The notes beneath the pieces were generated by a model, which made no database searches, was not told the origin of the DNA, and worked only from the letters and a program-made list of their open reading frames with translations. From NCBI GenBank assembly GCA_928212115.1, contig CAKMRJ010005523.1:136714785-136778784 (forward strand): a DNA stretch of 64,000 bases, written 5' to 3'. A program made the translations under genes and the position numbers. Positions 10,602 through 21,053 of this stretch are shown here, piece by piece (positions within the stretch are counted from its first letter, which is position 1; each line of letters starts with the position of its first letter). This stretch comes from Lactuca virosa (lineage: Eukaryota > Streptophyta > Magnoliopsida > Asterales > Asteraceae).

Positions 10602-12065
10602 CTATTGAGGACCGGGCGGTGGATATGGAGGGAACTGTGAAGGATAATCTGCAGGATAGTATGGAGGCCATTGGGGTTGGGAGGATGATGATTGCTGCTG
10701 CTGTGTGGGGAGCACAAGAACTCGATGGATATCGCTCATCAAATGATGAACGTTGCGGTTATGCTGCTCTTGAGCGATCCATCTCTGATCCTGCTCAGCC
10801 CATCGCAGTTCTTGTTGGGCCCAACGCTCTTCTTGCAAGTTACGGTAGTCCTGAAATTCAGAAGTGATTTCAGCGACACCCGTATAAATTTCTCCGACTT
10901 CCTGCTGTATGCTGGTGTAACGGTCGTTCAAGCGTGCAAACTCGCCCATGTAAAGATTGTGTTCAGGAAAAGGAATGGGGCGAGATGAGCTAGAGGCACC
11001 AGCAGTAGGAGCAGGAGGAGTAGAAGTGGTGGTTGAAGGTCTACGGGCAGCAGTAACACCCAAGTTGGATTGGAGGTGCCAATTGGTAGAAGGGATGTCA
11101 TTGGCCAAGACTAATATCTTCTTATTTCGGTTATCGACGCGTAAATATTCTTTACCATCGACTGTCCAATGAACATCCCCATTGGGATGGCGGTGAAAGA
11201 GATGCATGATTTCCAAAACTTCAAGTGATAAACGAGTACGGCCCGGAATTATATTGGTTGGATTGTTGGGTAGATGGAGGCCAAGATGTTCAGCTATAAT
11301 AGATACCATGCCTCCACAATGTAGCTGGCCACCATTGCTCAGGGCATTTCTGAGCATTTTCTGAACTACCCAACACCCAAAATGAGGGACTTCCTCGGGC
11401 TTGTTAATCATGCACCACAAAACTTCTAATTCTTTTTTGTTTGCTTTGCTAATCTCTTCTTGAGGAAATAAGAGAGAAGCAATAATCCGGTGGGTGACCT
11501 TCAGAACCGGATGAATAATGCTAGAAGCTTTTGCTGTGCCTGACTGAAACTCATCTTCACAAGAGATAGTTCTCCAAAACGTTCCACACTCGCGCTCAAA
11601 TACAGCATTTCTTCTTCCTTTTGCTGTATATACATCTCTTTTCGCTTTTGGGGCACCAATAATATCACAGAGAGTATCAGCATGAATTCTATGTGATTGA
11701 TTGAGCAAACGGAAAGTGAGGATGTGTGTTTGGTAATCGAAAGTGATGGATGACAAGAATTCCAACATAGGTGTTTGATAACTGACTGCATGTAGATTCA
11801 ATAACCCTTCCCAACCAATGTTCTTGAAGAGCTTGTGGACACCTTTATAGATATGAAGGTCTTTGAGGGCTTGGATGTCCACAAATTTTTGAGCCGCCAT
11901 TACTCTTCCAATAAGGCTTGCATACAAAATGTTTTGTTGATTGGTCTCAAAAATAAGACCAAATTCATATGGGTTTTCCATTGGATGTTGGTCTTGTTCA
12001 TCATTAGACTCTTGACCACCCATATGTGAGGTCCCAATTCTAGCCCTTTTTCCACGGGAGGCCAT
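10602..12065 (-). CDS. Accessory ORF2 of gag-protease retroelement (intact copy)
   Basis: A 487-residue open frame in the place where Athila-type elements carry an extra ORF between protease or pol and the 3' LTR. I start it at the ATG giving MASRGKRARIGTSHMGG; the frame continues upstream but only to a GTG. It begins with a basic, nuclear-localisation-like stretch. The central domain (about 60-330) resembles the plant retrotransposon ORF family related to Athila ORF1 (HADTLCDIIGAPKAKRD, then TFWRTISCEDEF). A Ser/Thr/Pro linker and a C-terminal part rich in Gln, Glu and Trp (EERWAQQELRWAEQDQRW) suggest a coiled coil, and the tail is Pro/Tyr/Gln-rich. I see no transmembrane segment, which argues against an envelope protein. 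Function is unknown. It is uninterrupted here while gag-protease in the same copy is frameshifted three times. Confidence 0.65.
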   Translation of the reverse strand: MASRGKRARIGTSHMGGQESNDEQDQHPMENPYEFGLIFETNQQNILYASLIGRVMAAQKFVDIQALKDLHIYKGVHKLFKNIGWEGLLNLHAVSYQTPMLEFLSSITFDYQTHILTFRLLNQSHRIHADTLCDIIGAPKAKRDVYTAKGRRNAVFERECGTFWRTISCEDEFQSGTAKASSIIHPVLKVTHRIIASLLFPQEEISKANKKELEVLWCMINKPEEVPHFGCWVVQKMLRNALSNGGQLHCGGMVSIIAEHLGLHLPNNPTNIIPGRTRLSLEVLEIMHLFHRHPNGDVHWTVDGKEYLRVDNRNKKILVLANDIPSTNWHLQSNLGVTAARRPSTTTSTPPAPTAGASSSSRPIPFPEHNLYMGEFARLNDRYTSIQQEVGEIYTGVAEITSEFQDYRNLQEERWAQQELRWAEQDQRWIAQEQHNRNVHHLMSDIHRVLVLPTQQQQSSSSQPQWPPYYPADYPSQFPPYPPPGPQ

Positions 12066-12577
12066 GGTTAAATTGGATTCAACAAAGTTTTGCACACAAT
12101 GTAGAACAATTTAAACTCAAGAGTATGCACAAAAATAAACAGCAATATCACCAAAATCACCCCAAAATCTAAGTATATGCACAAGTAAAGAGTTGGAACA
12201 ATTATACCAATTTGTGCTTGAAAATGGTGGTAGGGTGATATCCAATGCTTCCCCAAGCTTTCCCCAAGCTAATCCTACAAGAAATTTCAAGCATTAGGTC
12301 GAGATTTGAAGTTCAAAAATTCTAGGGTTTTGCTCAAAAGCCCCAAAATCGGCCATGAAAAGGGTGGAATAGAGGTGGAAGACAAAGAAGATGAAGAAAA
12401 GAGAAGAATTTCATACCTTGGAGCTTGATTTTTGATGCAAAATTGAGGAAGATTGAGTATTTTGAAGGGTTTTTTCGAAGGGGGCAGTAAGGAGGAGAAA
12501 AATCGCAGGTTATGTGAAAAGAATGAGTTAAAAAAATCGAGTTTTAGCCTTAAAATCGACCAGCTCTGTTTTTAACG
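12066..12577. other. Spacer between ORF2 and palindrome block, copy 1
   Basis: A-rich untranslated spacer almost identical to 20244-20754 in copy 2. I see no open frame or motif of note. It would be the leader of ORF2 if that is expressed from its own transcript. Confidence 0.5.
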
Positions 12578-12704
12578 TTTACACGGCCCGTGTAAACAGA
12601 AGGGCATAATTTCACGGCCGTGTAAATGTAGAGTTTCAACTGCGGTAGCTGGTCGTTTACACGGCCCGTGTAAATATAAGCATAATTTTACACGGCCGTG
12701 TAAA
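12578..12704. repeat. Internal palindrome block, copy 1 (four units)
   Basis: TTTACACGGCCCGTGTAAA at 12578-12596 and 12656-12674, a degraded unit at about 12610-12626, and TTTACACGGCCGTGTAAA at 12687-12704. These are the same palindromes as in the LTRs, but here between protease and ORF2. The bases between units do not match those in copy 2 although both flanks do. Confidence 0.9.
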
Positions 12705-12903
12705 TGTCTGTAAAGGCCAAAAAAATTTGATTTTTTCACTTTTTGAATTTGCAACCCGCTAAACCTCTACTGCCCGAAAAATGATTTTTAACCATCTTTT
12801 AGCATGAAAAACAACTTGGAAGTTTGAAAACAAAGAAAATACAATGAAAATATAAGAAATGACAAAAATACCCCCGGGTTGCCTCCCGGTTAGCCGCCCC
12901 TTT

Positions 12904-15594
12904 TTAATGTCGTTGGCTCGACCTTGCCCCAACTATTTGTGCTTCAGTCTTGATACGTGGGCCTCTCCAACACATCAACCTCTTCGCCATCTCCTTCTTC
13001 AGATGTATATTCTTTAAGGGATCCAGTGGAGTTTTTGCTCCTGAATTTTGTGCTTGTTCCACCGGTGGAAGGATTTTGACTTTGGTGGATGGCTTGGGTT
13101 TTATATCATCACTCCTCACATGCTTCTTGTCATCAATAAACTCTAAAATCTCCAACACTTCATTATCCATATCAAATTTCTTTGCAAGCTCTTTGGCTTT
13201 GTCCCTGTCTAGTTTTCGTGACAAAACTAACTCTAGAAATTCATTGTTAGACAAGTTCAAACCCTTTTTTGTTGAGGGCTGGATCAAATTGACAAAATTA
13301 ACAGATTGAACATCAAAAGGAGTCTTTTTTGCTTCATGCACATTGAAGTTGATAACTTCACCATCAAATTCCATACTCAAAGTTCCATTGTAGACATCAA
13401 TTTTTGTTTTAGAAGTTTTAAGAAAAGGTCTACCCAAAAGTATGGAACTTGAACTTGGAGAGTCATCATCTCCCATATCTAAGACATAAAAATCAGCCGG
13501 GAAGACAAATTCATCGACTTGCACTAACACGTCCTCTAATACTCCCTTTGGGTGTACCAAAGACCGGTCAGCAAGTTGGATGATCACACCGGTTTTGCTC
13601 AATGTTCCTACACCAATTGATTTGAAAAGAGAATATGGTAGGACATTTACGGATGCACCTAGATCAAGCATAGCTCGGGGTACATAAAGATTCCCCAACT
13701 TGCAAGGCACGGTAAAGACACCGGGATCCTTGCACTTTGGGGGCATCCTCTTTTGCAAAACCGCGGATACATGCTCCCCAACTGTTACGACTTGATTTCC
13801 TTTTAATTTCTTTTTAGATACACAAAGATCCTTAAGGAACCTTGCGTATCTAGGTACCTGCTTGATGACCTCGAGGAGTGGAATGTTAATTTGAACTCTC
13901 TTGAACATTTGCATGATCTCATTCTCCTCCCGTTCTTTTTCGTGCTCTTTAATCTTTCGGGAAATGGAGCAGGTGTGGCTTTAGACTCAGTGATGAAGGG
14001 CTTCTTTTCGATTGTTTTCTCTTCCTCCTTCTCTTCTTTGGTTGCCTCTTCAACCACCATTTCTTCTTCCTTTTGATCAACCGACAATTTTGGACCATCA
14101 TAGCTCTTCCCGCCTCTCAATGTGATGGCACATACATTGTGTCTTGGGTTTGCTTCAGTTTGGGCAGGCAACTTTCCTTGAGATTCTAGTTTGCTTACGG
14201 AAATAGCAAGCTGTGAAACTTGTTTCTCTAAGTTCTTTATGCTTGCTTTTGTCTCTTGTTGGAAAGCTTGTGTACTGGTTGCCAAACTCTTCACTATGTC
14301 CTCTAAGGCATACTTGATGAACCCGCTTGTTGAGGAGGGTGTTGTGGTTGCCTTGGCTGAAAGTTTTGTGGTGGAAAAGGTGGTCTTTGTTGGTATTGAT
14401 GTGGTTGACTTGGTTGATAGTTCCCTTGTTGATTTCCTCCCCAACCTTGATTGTTGTTCCATCTTTGATCACCTCGTGGCTGCTCATATCCCCTTTGATT
14501 AGACCCAAGAAAACCTCCCATGGCTTTTGCTTCTTCATAATCTTCCTCTTGAAGTTGAGGGCACATGTCGGTTGGATGTCCCACTTGAGTACAAATACCG
14601 CATGGACGGGGTGTGGGTTGCACACCTTTGTCTTTGGCTAGCATCATAACCACTTTCGTAAGCTCGGACAATTGAGCTTCAATTTGAGGAGTTTGGACCT
14701 CCTTTACACCTCGGGGTGCATCCATGTACCATTCTTCTTCTTGGACTGTATGCTTGGACTCTTCTGCCATGTTCTTGATAATAATTCTGATTTCTGTTGG
14801 AGTCTTATCAGCTATAGATCCACCACTTGATGCATTGAGTAGTCTCCTATCCCAAGATGACATTCCTTCACAAAAATACTGCAACAACTGATATTCTGTA
14901 ATCCCATGTTTTGGACATCTTGAACACAATTTCTTGAACCGTTCCCAATAAGTATGCAAGGCTTCTCTCTTTTTTGCTTGATACCAATTATCTCTCTGCG
15001 TAAAGCTGAAGCTCTCATTTCTGGAAAATATTTATCCAGAAACATCCTTGCAAGTTCATTCCATGTTGTGACTGACCCCGGTGGTAAGTCATATAACCAC
15101 TCCTTGGCTGAATCTTGTAAAGCAAAGGGGAATGCCCTTAACTTGATTTGATCTTCTGTGACTTCATGTGGCTTCATACCCACACAAACAACATGAAATT
15201 CCTTAAGGAATTTATGTGGGTCTTCATTCTCAAGACCACGGAATGAGGGTAACAAATGGATGAGTCCGGACTTGAGTTCAAAGTTGATTGCTGCAGGGTA
15301 ATTTATGCACAAAGGTTGTTGGGTGACATCTTGAGTAGCCCACTGTCTAAAGGTTTGTTCAGGTGGTGGGTTTGGAGGTGGGTTTCCTCCATGGTTGTCT
15401 GCCATGGTAGGAGTAGGTGAAGATGGTGGGGTGGTACTTTTGGATGTTGGTGAAGATGTGGTTGATGGATTTGATAAAGAAGCTCCGAATTGTTGTTTCT
15501 TTAAAAGTTTAGCTTGCTTCCTTCTTTGTTTTGCAGATTTCTCTATCTCCAAATCAACTGGTAAAGGTGTACCTGTGCGAAAAGATCTTGGCAT
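12904..15594 (-). pseudogene. gag-protease polyprotein, copy 1 (frameshifted)
   Basis: The start is the ATG giving MPRSFRTGTPLP at 15594, only about 20 nt after the primer site. In order: a Pro/Ser-rich N-terminus, a Retrotrans_gag core (WLYDLPPGSVTTWNELARMF), a CX2CX4HX4C zinc knuckle (CGICTQVGHPTDMC), a Gln/Pro-rich stretch, a Lys/Glu-rich linker, and a retropepsin with DLGASVNVLP active site and ILLGRPFL flap region. Three one-base losses relative to copy 2 break it, near 14970-14975, 14305-14308 and 13935-13941. The protease segment itself (12904-13914) is open. No reverse transcriptase follows; the frame ends and the palindrome block begins. Gag would form the particle and the protease would mature it. 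Confidence 0.85.
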
Positions 15595-15614
15595 AAACAA
15601 TTAGTACTACCGTA

Positions 15615-15632
15615 TCCCCGGCAACGGCGCCA
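15615..15632 (-). other. Primer binding site, tRNA-Asp type, copy 1
   Basis: The minus strand reads TGGCGCCGTTGCCGGGGA three bases after the LTR end, complementary to the 3' end of plant tRNA-Asp. This primer is frequent in Athila/Tat-like plant elements. Confidence 0.85.
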
Positions 15633-15635
15633 ATT

Positions 15636-17985
15636 TGTTAGGCGTGTCAAACCAACAAATAATGGGATAAAATAATATTAATAAAGCTCAAGTCACTGCT
15701 ATTTCTTATACTAAAGATAGTATAGAGTAAGCAGGGTCGGTCCACAGGAATACAGGACTTCTTATCTTGCCATATTCTCACACATAATACAAATAATATT
15801 AAAATGGGGGATTGTGTTTGAACTTGAATTAAACTTCATAAATAAGAAAGATTGATAACAAAACGCAGTAAAAGAAGTACATTTCCGATTCTGACTCTTA
15901 TACATGTATTATGTTGAAAGATGTAATATGATTATAACTCATGTTCAATCTAGGTTGGTAAGTTAGATATTAATAAACTCTAATATCCAAATTGGCAAAA
16001 GTATTTTATTCAAAACAAGCTCTTCAAATAAAACTTCATTTAATTGATTCAATTCAAATAAGTTCTTGCATCAAATCATTAAATGACATTAAGTTTTTGC
16101 ACTAATTACCAACAATGTTTAACATTCCTCTTAAGCTTGGGAATATAAACATTTAATCTTTGATTGCACTAATTTTGATCTAATTACAACCAAGTAAGTG
16201 TGTGTTACTAACATCAAATCATAAAACATATACGAATTTCATAATTTGATTAACTAGATTGATAAGAACCCTAGTTCATTGATCAAGTGAAAAAGAGAAC
16301 TAACCAAACACATGATTAAGATCAAATCAAAGATTACTAGATGTTAAACACAAATCAAGTTCAAATTACAACCTAACAACACATACTTAAGAATTCAGAT
16401 TCGGAAATGATAATGAAATCAACCACACATGACTAGGTTAAACTACAAATCAAACAAGTTCAAACTTCAAATTGACTTACAAAAAGGAAATTAAAGTGTT
16501 TCCAAGTGTTAATCTACTTCCAAAAGCTCTGAAAATCTCCTTCTCCTGTCCAAAATCCGACCTAACCTCCAACAAAACTGATTGTCCCCATTAAATGAGA
16601 GTAAAACTACTTTAAAAACTGTCGAGACGTTTACACGGCCCGTGTAAATTAAAGGGTGCCATTTACACGACCGTGTAAACAAGAAAAGAAGAAGCTCTTG
16701 CATATGCGTTTACACGGCCCGTGTAAAATATAAGCCATCATTTACACGGCCGTGTAAATGTCTGAAAGGCTCAAATCTTCATTTCTTCATTCTCTCTCTC
16801 TTCAATGCTCCAAAACTTCTGAAACTTCGTTTCCAACTCTTTTTAACTTCCTCCATCAAGATCCAACCTTCAAAAGTCCCTGAAATATCATAAAAGTGTG
16901 TGAATGGAATTGCATCATGAAAAATCCCAAAAAATATGCAAAATGCATGAGTTTAAACCTAAATGCAATGCACTTTTATGAACTAAAACTACAAAATGAA
17001 TGCATGAATATGCATCTAACAAATCTCCCCAAGCTTGAACCTTTCTTGTCCTCAAGAAAGAGCAAGTTTAAACTAGAGAAAATAAATAGAATAGAAGAAA
17101 AGAAAATTAAAGTTAAAACTATTTGAAACTTAATGCATGAAATCAAAACAAACATGAAAAGATCCAACCCAATTACCCTGTTTTGTACCATAGTTGAGAA
17201 TGTACCTGTCATGCCTTGAGTTAACTTGGCTTTAGTCTCAAAATATTATATGATAATAGAAATAAGACTTTGGCCACTCCCTAATACAACTCAACAGAAT
17301 CAAAGATCACAACACTAATTCCCTTTCAATATCATCAAGTCAATTATTGGAACAAATTATGGTCTTACTCTCGTGAAATTATATGTGACAAAACATGCTC
17401 AACCATCTTTGTTTCATAAAATATAACAATGCTCGATTCCAGCTATTTGTTGATCAACAACAATCTTTTTCTGAAAAATCTTTTCTAAAAATTCCCTAAT
17501 ATTTACCCAATTGGTTACAAACTTCAAACCACTTACACCAGTCAAAGTAGTTAACATTCAGTCCAATGTCATAAGTTCAAATCCAAGTCCAAGGGAATCT
17601 TTTGGCAGCCAAATATTTTTCCTAAACATAATATTCAATTAAACTATAAACACAACTATATACAAACTTCTTAATTATATTTTTTTACAAATAAAGCTCA
17701 TGGCTTTCTTTGAAATCCGTGTAACGGGCTTCCAACCAACACATCCAAATCAAATGACCTTAGTGTGCTAGATTTAAAGAGATCCCTCGGGTTTACTTGC
17801 CCGAACCTCAAAGGCCACAGATTAGCTTTATTTGCTATTATTATGTTCATGACTTTCTATGGAACCCATGTAACGAATTTTCAACTCAATCAGTCCCAAA
17901 CAATTTAGCTTTAGGCGATTAGGTGTAAAACACCCCTCAGAGTTTACTTGTTCGAATCCCAAAGGTCACAGATTAACTTAATAAT

Positions 17986-18032
<47 letters not shown>

Positions 18033-18710
18033 TAACACAAATACAAATATCTAAGTTAACACATAACACTCTTATTAATTAATTATTTATTTATTTGGCC
18101 AATTTCTTTATATTTTCGTCCTTGACTTTTCTATTGTGGGACATCTCACGGTCTATTACCGTGAGGACTTCTAAGACATTTTTCAGGGGACTAAAGGTTA
18201 ACATGCAAAGACCCGTAAGTATAGTTGAAAGCTATGTCCCCAAGCAGGGTATATAAAAGGGAATGAGTAGAAACGACTTTTAGAGCGCTGGAAGGCTCGG
18301 AACATTGAGATTTTGTATTCTTTTTATGAACTTTTGAATTTGGCATTTTAAGTTCAATTGAGCATTACTACTCATAAGACCGGTCATATGTCCCAAAGAA
18401 TTAACTCATACCTGCTGTTATGCTCCAATGTTGACAATCTTGTCACTTTCTGTTTTGCACAAGTAGCTTCGGGAGGTGTGTTCGTGTGCGATTAACTTGC
18501 TTTTAGATTTTCAATAAAAAGAGCAAGTCTAATCTCAAGGCACATGACTCATTTACCAGCTCAACTGTTTCGAAAAGATTCGGTTGCTTGGGATTGGATC
18601 TCTTTTTTTTATTTTTTTATTTTTTTTTCATTTTAAAAAATGACAAAGAAAAATAATGCAATGCAATATGTACAAAATTACATGCAACCTACATGCAACG
18701 GGATAATACA
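15636..18710 (-). repeat. LTR copy 2 (shared middle LTR)
   Basis: Begins TGTTAGGCGTG and ends GGGATAATACA. It serves as 5' LTR of copy 1 (primer site on its left) and 3' LTR of copy 2 (polypurine tract on its right). Palindromes at 16630-16648, 16662-16679, 16709-16727 and 16741-16758; stem-loop at 18145-18165; poly-T of about 43 bp at 17987-18029. It shares diagnostic bases with LTR copy 3 against copy 1. Confidence 0.9.
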
Positions 18711-18720
18711 TGGATGGATG

Positions 18721-18729
18721 CCCCTCCCC
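18721..18729 (-). other. Polypurine tract, copy 2
   Basis: Minus strand GGGGAGGGG about 10 bp from the LTR terminus, as in copy 1. Confidence 0.6.
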
Positions 18730-18779
18730 AAGCTTAAAATAAGCATCGTCCTCGATGCTTGGAGAGAGGCATAGCCGGC

Positions 18780-20243
18780 CTATTGAGGACCGGGCGGTGG
18801 ATATGGAGGGAACTGTGAAGGATAATCTGCAGGATAGTATGGAGGCCATTGGGGTTGGGAGGATGATGATTGCTGCTGCTGTGTGGGGAGCACAAGAACT
18901 CGATGGATATCGCTCATCAAATGATGAACGTTGCGGTTATGCTGCTCTTGAGCGATCCATCTCTGATCCTGCTCAGCCCATCGCAGTTCTTGTTGGGCCC
19001 AACGCTCTTCTTGCAAGTTACGGTAGTCCTGAAATTCAGAAGTGATTTCAGCGACACCCGTATAAATTTCTCCGACTTCCTGCTGTATGCTCTTGTAACG
19101 GTAGTTCAAGCGTGCAAACTCGCCCATGTAAAGATTGTGTTCAGGAAAAGGAATGGGGCGAGATGAGCTAGAGGCACCAGCAGTAGGAGCAGGAGGAGTA
19201 GAAGTGGTGGTTGAAGGTCTACGGGCAGCAGTAACACCCAAGTTGGATTGGAGGTGCCAATTGGTAGAAGGGATGTCATTGGCCAAGACTAATATCTTCT
19301 TATTTCGGTTATCGACGCGTAAATATTCTTTACCATCGACTGTCCAATGAACATCCCCATTGGGATCGCGGTGAAAGAGATGCATGATTTCCAAAACCTC
19401 AAGTGATAAACGAGTGCGGCCCGGAATTATATTGGTTGGATTGTTGGGTAGATGGAGGCCAAGATGTTCAGCTATAATAGATACCATGCCTCCACAATGT
19501 AGCTGGCCACCATTGCTCAGGGCATTTCTGAGCATTTTCTGAACTACCCAACACCCAAAATGAGGGACTTCCTCGGGCTTGTTAATCATGCACCACAAAA
19601 CTTCTAATTCTTTTTTGTTTGCTTTGCTAATCTCTTCTTGAGGAAATAAGAGAGAAGCAATAATCCGGTGGGTGACCTTCAGAACCGGATGAATAATGCT
19701 AGAAGCTTTTGCTGTGCCTGACTGAAACTCATCTTCACAAGAGATAGTTCTCCAAAACGTTCCACACTCGCGCTCAAATACAGCATTTCTTCTTCCTTTT
19801 GCTGTATATACATCTCTTTTCGCTTTTGGGGCACCAATAATATCACAGAGAGTATCAGCATGAATTCTATGTGATTGATTGAGCAAACGGAAAGTGAGGA
19901 TGTGTGTTTGGTAATCGAAAGTGATGGATGACAAGAATTCCAACATAGGTGTTTGATAACTGACTGCATGTAGATTCAATAGCCCTTCCCAACCAATGTT
20001 CTTGAAGAGCTTGTGGACACCTTTATAGATATGAAGGTCTTTGAGGGCTTGGATGTCCACAAATTTTTGAGCCGCCATTACTCTTCCAATAAGGCTTGCA
20101 TACAAAATGTTTTGTTGATTGGTCTAAAAAATAAGACCAAATTCATATGGGTTTTCCATTGGATGTTGGTCTTGTTCATCATTAGACTCTTGACCACCCA
20201 TATGTGAGGTCCCAATTCTAGCCCTTTTTCCACGGGAGGCCAT
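18780..20243 (-). pseudogene. Accessory ORF2, copy 2 (one nonsense mutation)
   Basis: Almost identical to the copy 1 ORF, with the same ATG start (MASRGKR) at 20243. A GAG codon about 40 residues in has become TAG at 20124-20126. The remaining 441 codons from the next internal ATG are open and end with the same Pro/Tyr/Gln-rich tail. The single disabling change and the otherwise preserved frame suggest recent loss. Function is unknown, as for copy 1. Confidence 0.7.
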
Positions 20244-20754
20244 GGTCAAATTGGATTCAACAAAGTTTTGCACACAATGTAGGACAATTTAAACTCAAGA
20301 GTATGCACAAAAATAAACAACAATATCACCAAAATCACCCCAAAATCTAAGTATATGCACAAGTAAAGAGTTGGAACAATTATACCAATTTGTGCTTGAA
20401 AATGGTGGTAGGGTGATATCCAATGCTTCCCCAAGCTTTCCCCAAGCTAATCCTACAAGAAATTTCAAGCATTAGGTCGAGATTTGAAGTTCAAAAATTC
20501 TAGGGTTTTGCTCAAAAGCCCCAAAATCGGCCATGAAAAGGGTGGAATAGAGGTGGAAGACAAAGAAGATGAAGAAAAGAGAAGAATTTCAAACCTTGGA
20601 GCTTGATTTTTGATGCAAAATTGAGGAAGATTGAGTAATTTGAAGGGTTTTTTCGAAGGGGGCAGTAGGGAGGAGAAAAATCGCAGGTTATGTGAAAAGA
20701 ATGAGTTAAAAAAATCGAGTTTTAGCCTTAAAATCGACCAGCTCTGTTTTTACG
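20244..20754. other. Spacer between ORF2 and palindrome block, copy 2
   Basis: Matches 12066-12577 with only scattered single-base differences. No coding or RNA signal seen. Confidence 0.5.
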
Positions 20755-20853
20755 TTTACACGGCCCGTGTAAACTCTGCGTCTGATCAACTCTGGTCTGG
20801 TTGTTTACACGGCCCGTGGAAACTATAGGCATAAGTTTACACGGCCGTGTAAA
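20755..20853. repeat. Internal palindrome block, copy 2 (three units)
   Basis: Units at 20755-20773, 20804-20822 (one arm mutated to GTGGAAA) and 20836-20853. One unit fewer than copy 1, with unrelated sequence between units 1 and 2 (20774-20803 against 12597-12655). Confidence 0.9.
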
Positions 20854-21053
20854 TGTCTGTAAAGGCCAAAAAAAATTTGATTTTTTCACTTTTTGAATTT
20901 GCAACCCGCTAAACCTCTACTGCCCGAAAAATGATTTTTAACCATCTTTTAGCATGAAAAACAACTTGGAAGTTTGAAAACAAAGAAAATACAATGAAAA
21001 TATAAGAAATGACAAAAATACCCCCGGGTTGCCTCCCGGTTAGCCGCCCCTTT

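Noticed and set aside
10577..10867. Plus-strand frames opposite ORF2 (also 18755-19045)
   Set aside because: Shadow frames of the minus-strand ORF; identical in both copies only because the DNA is duplicated.
10602..12065. ORF2 as an envelope protein
   Set aside because: No signal peptide or transmembrane segment is visible; it has a basic N-terminus and coiled-coil-like, Pro-rich C-terminus.
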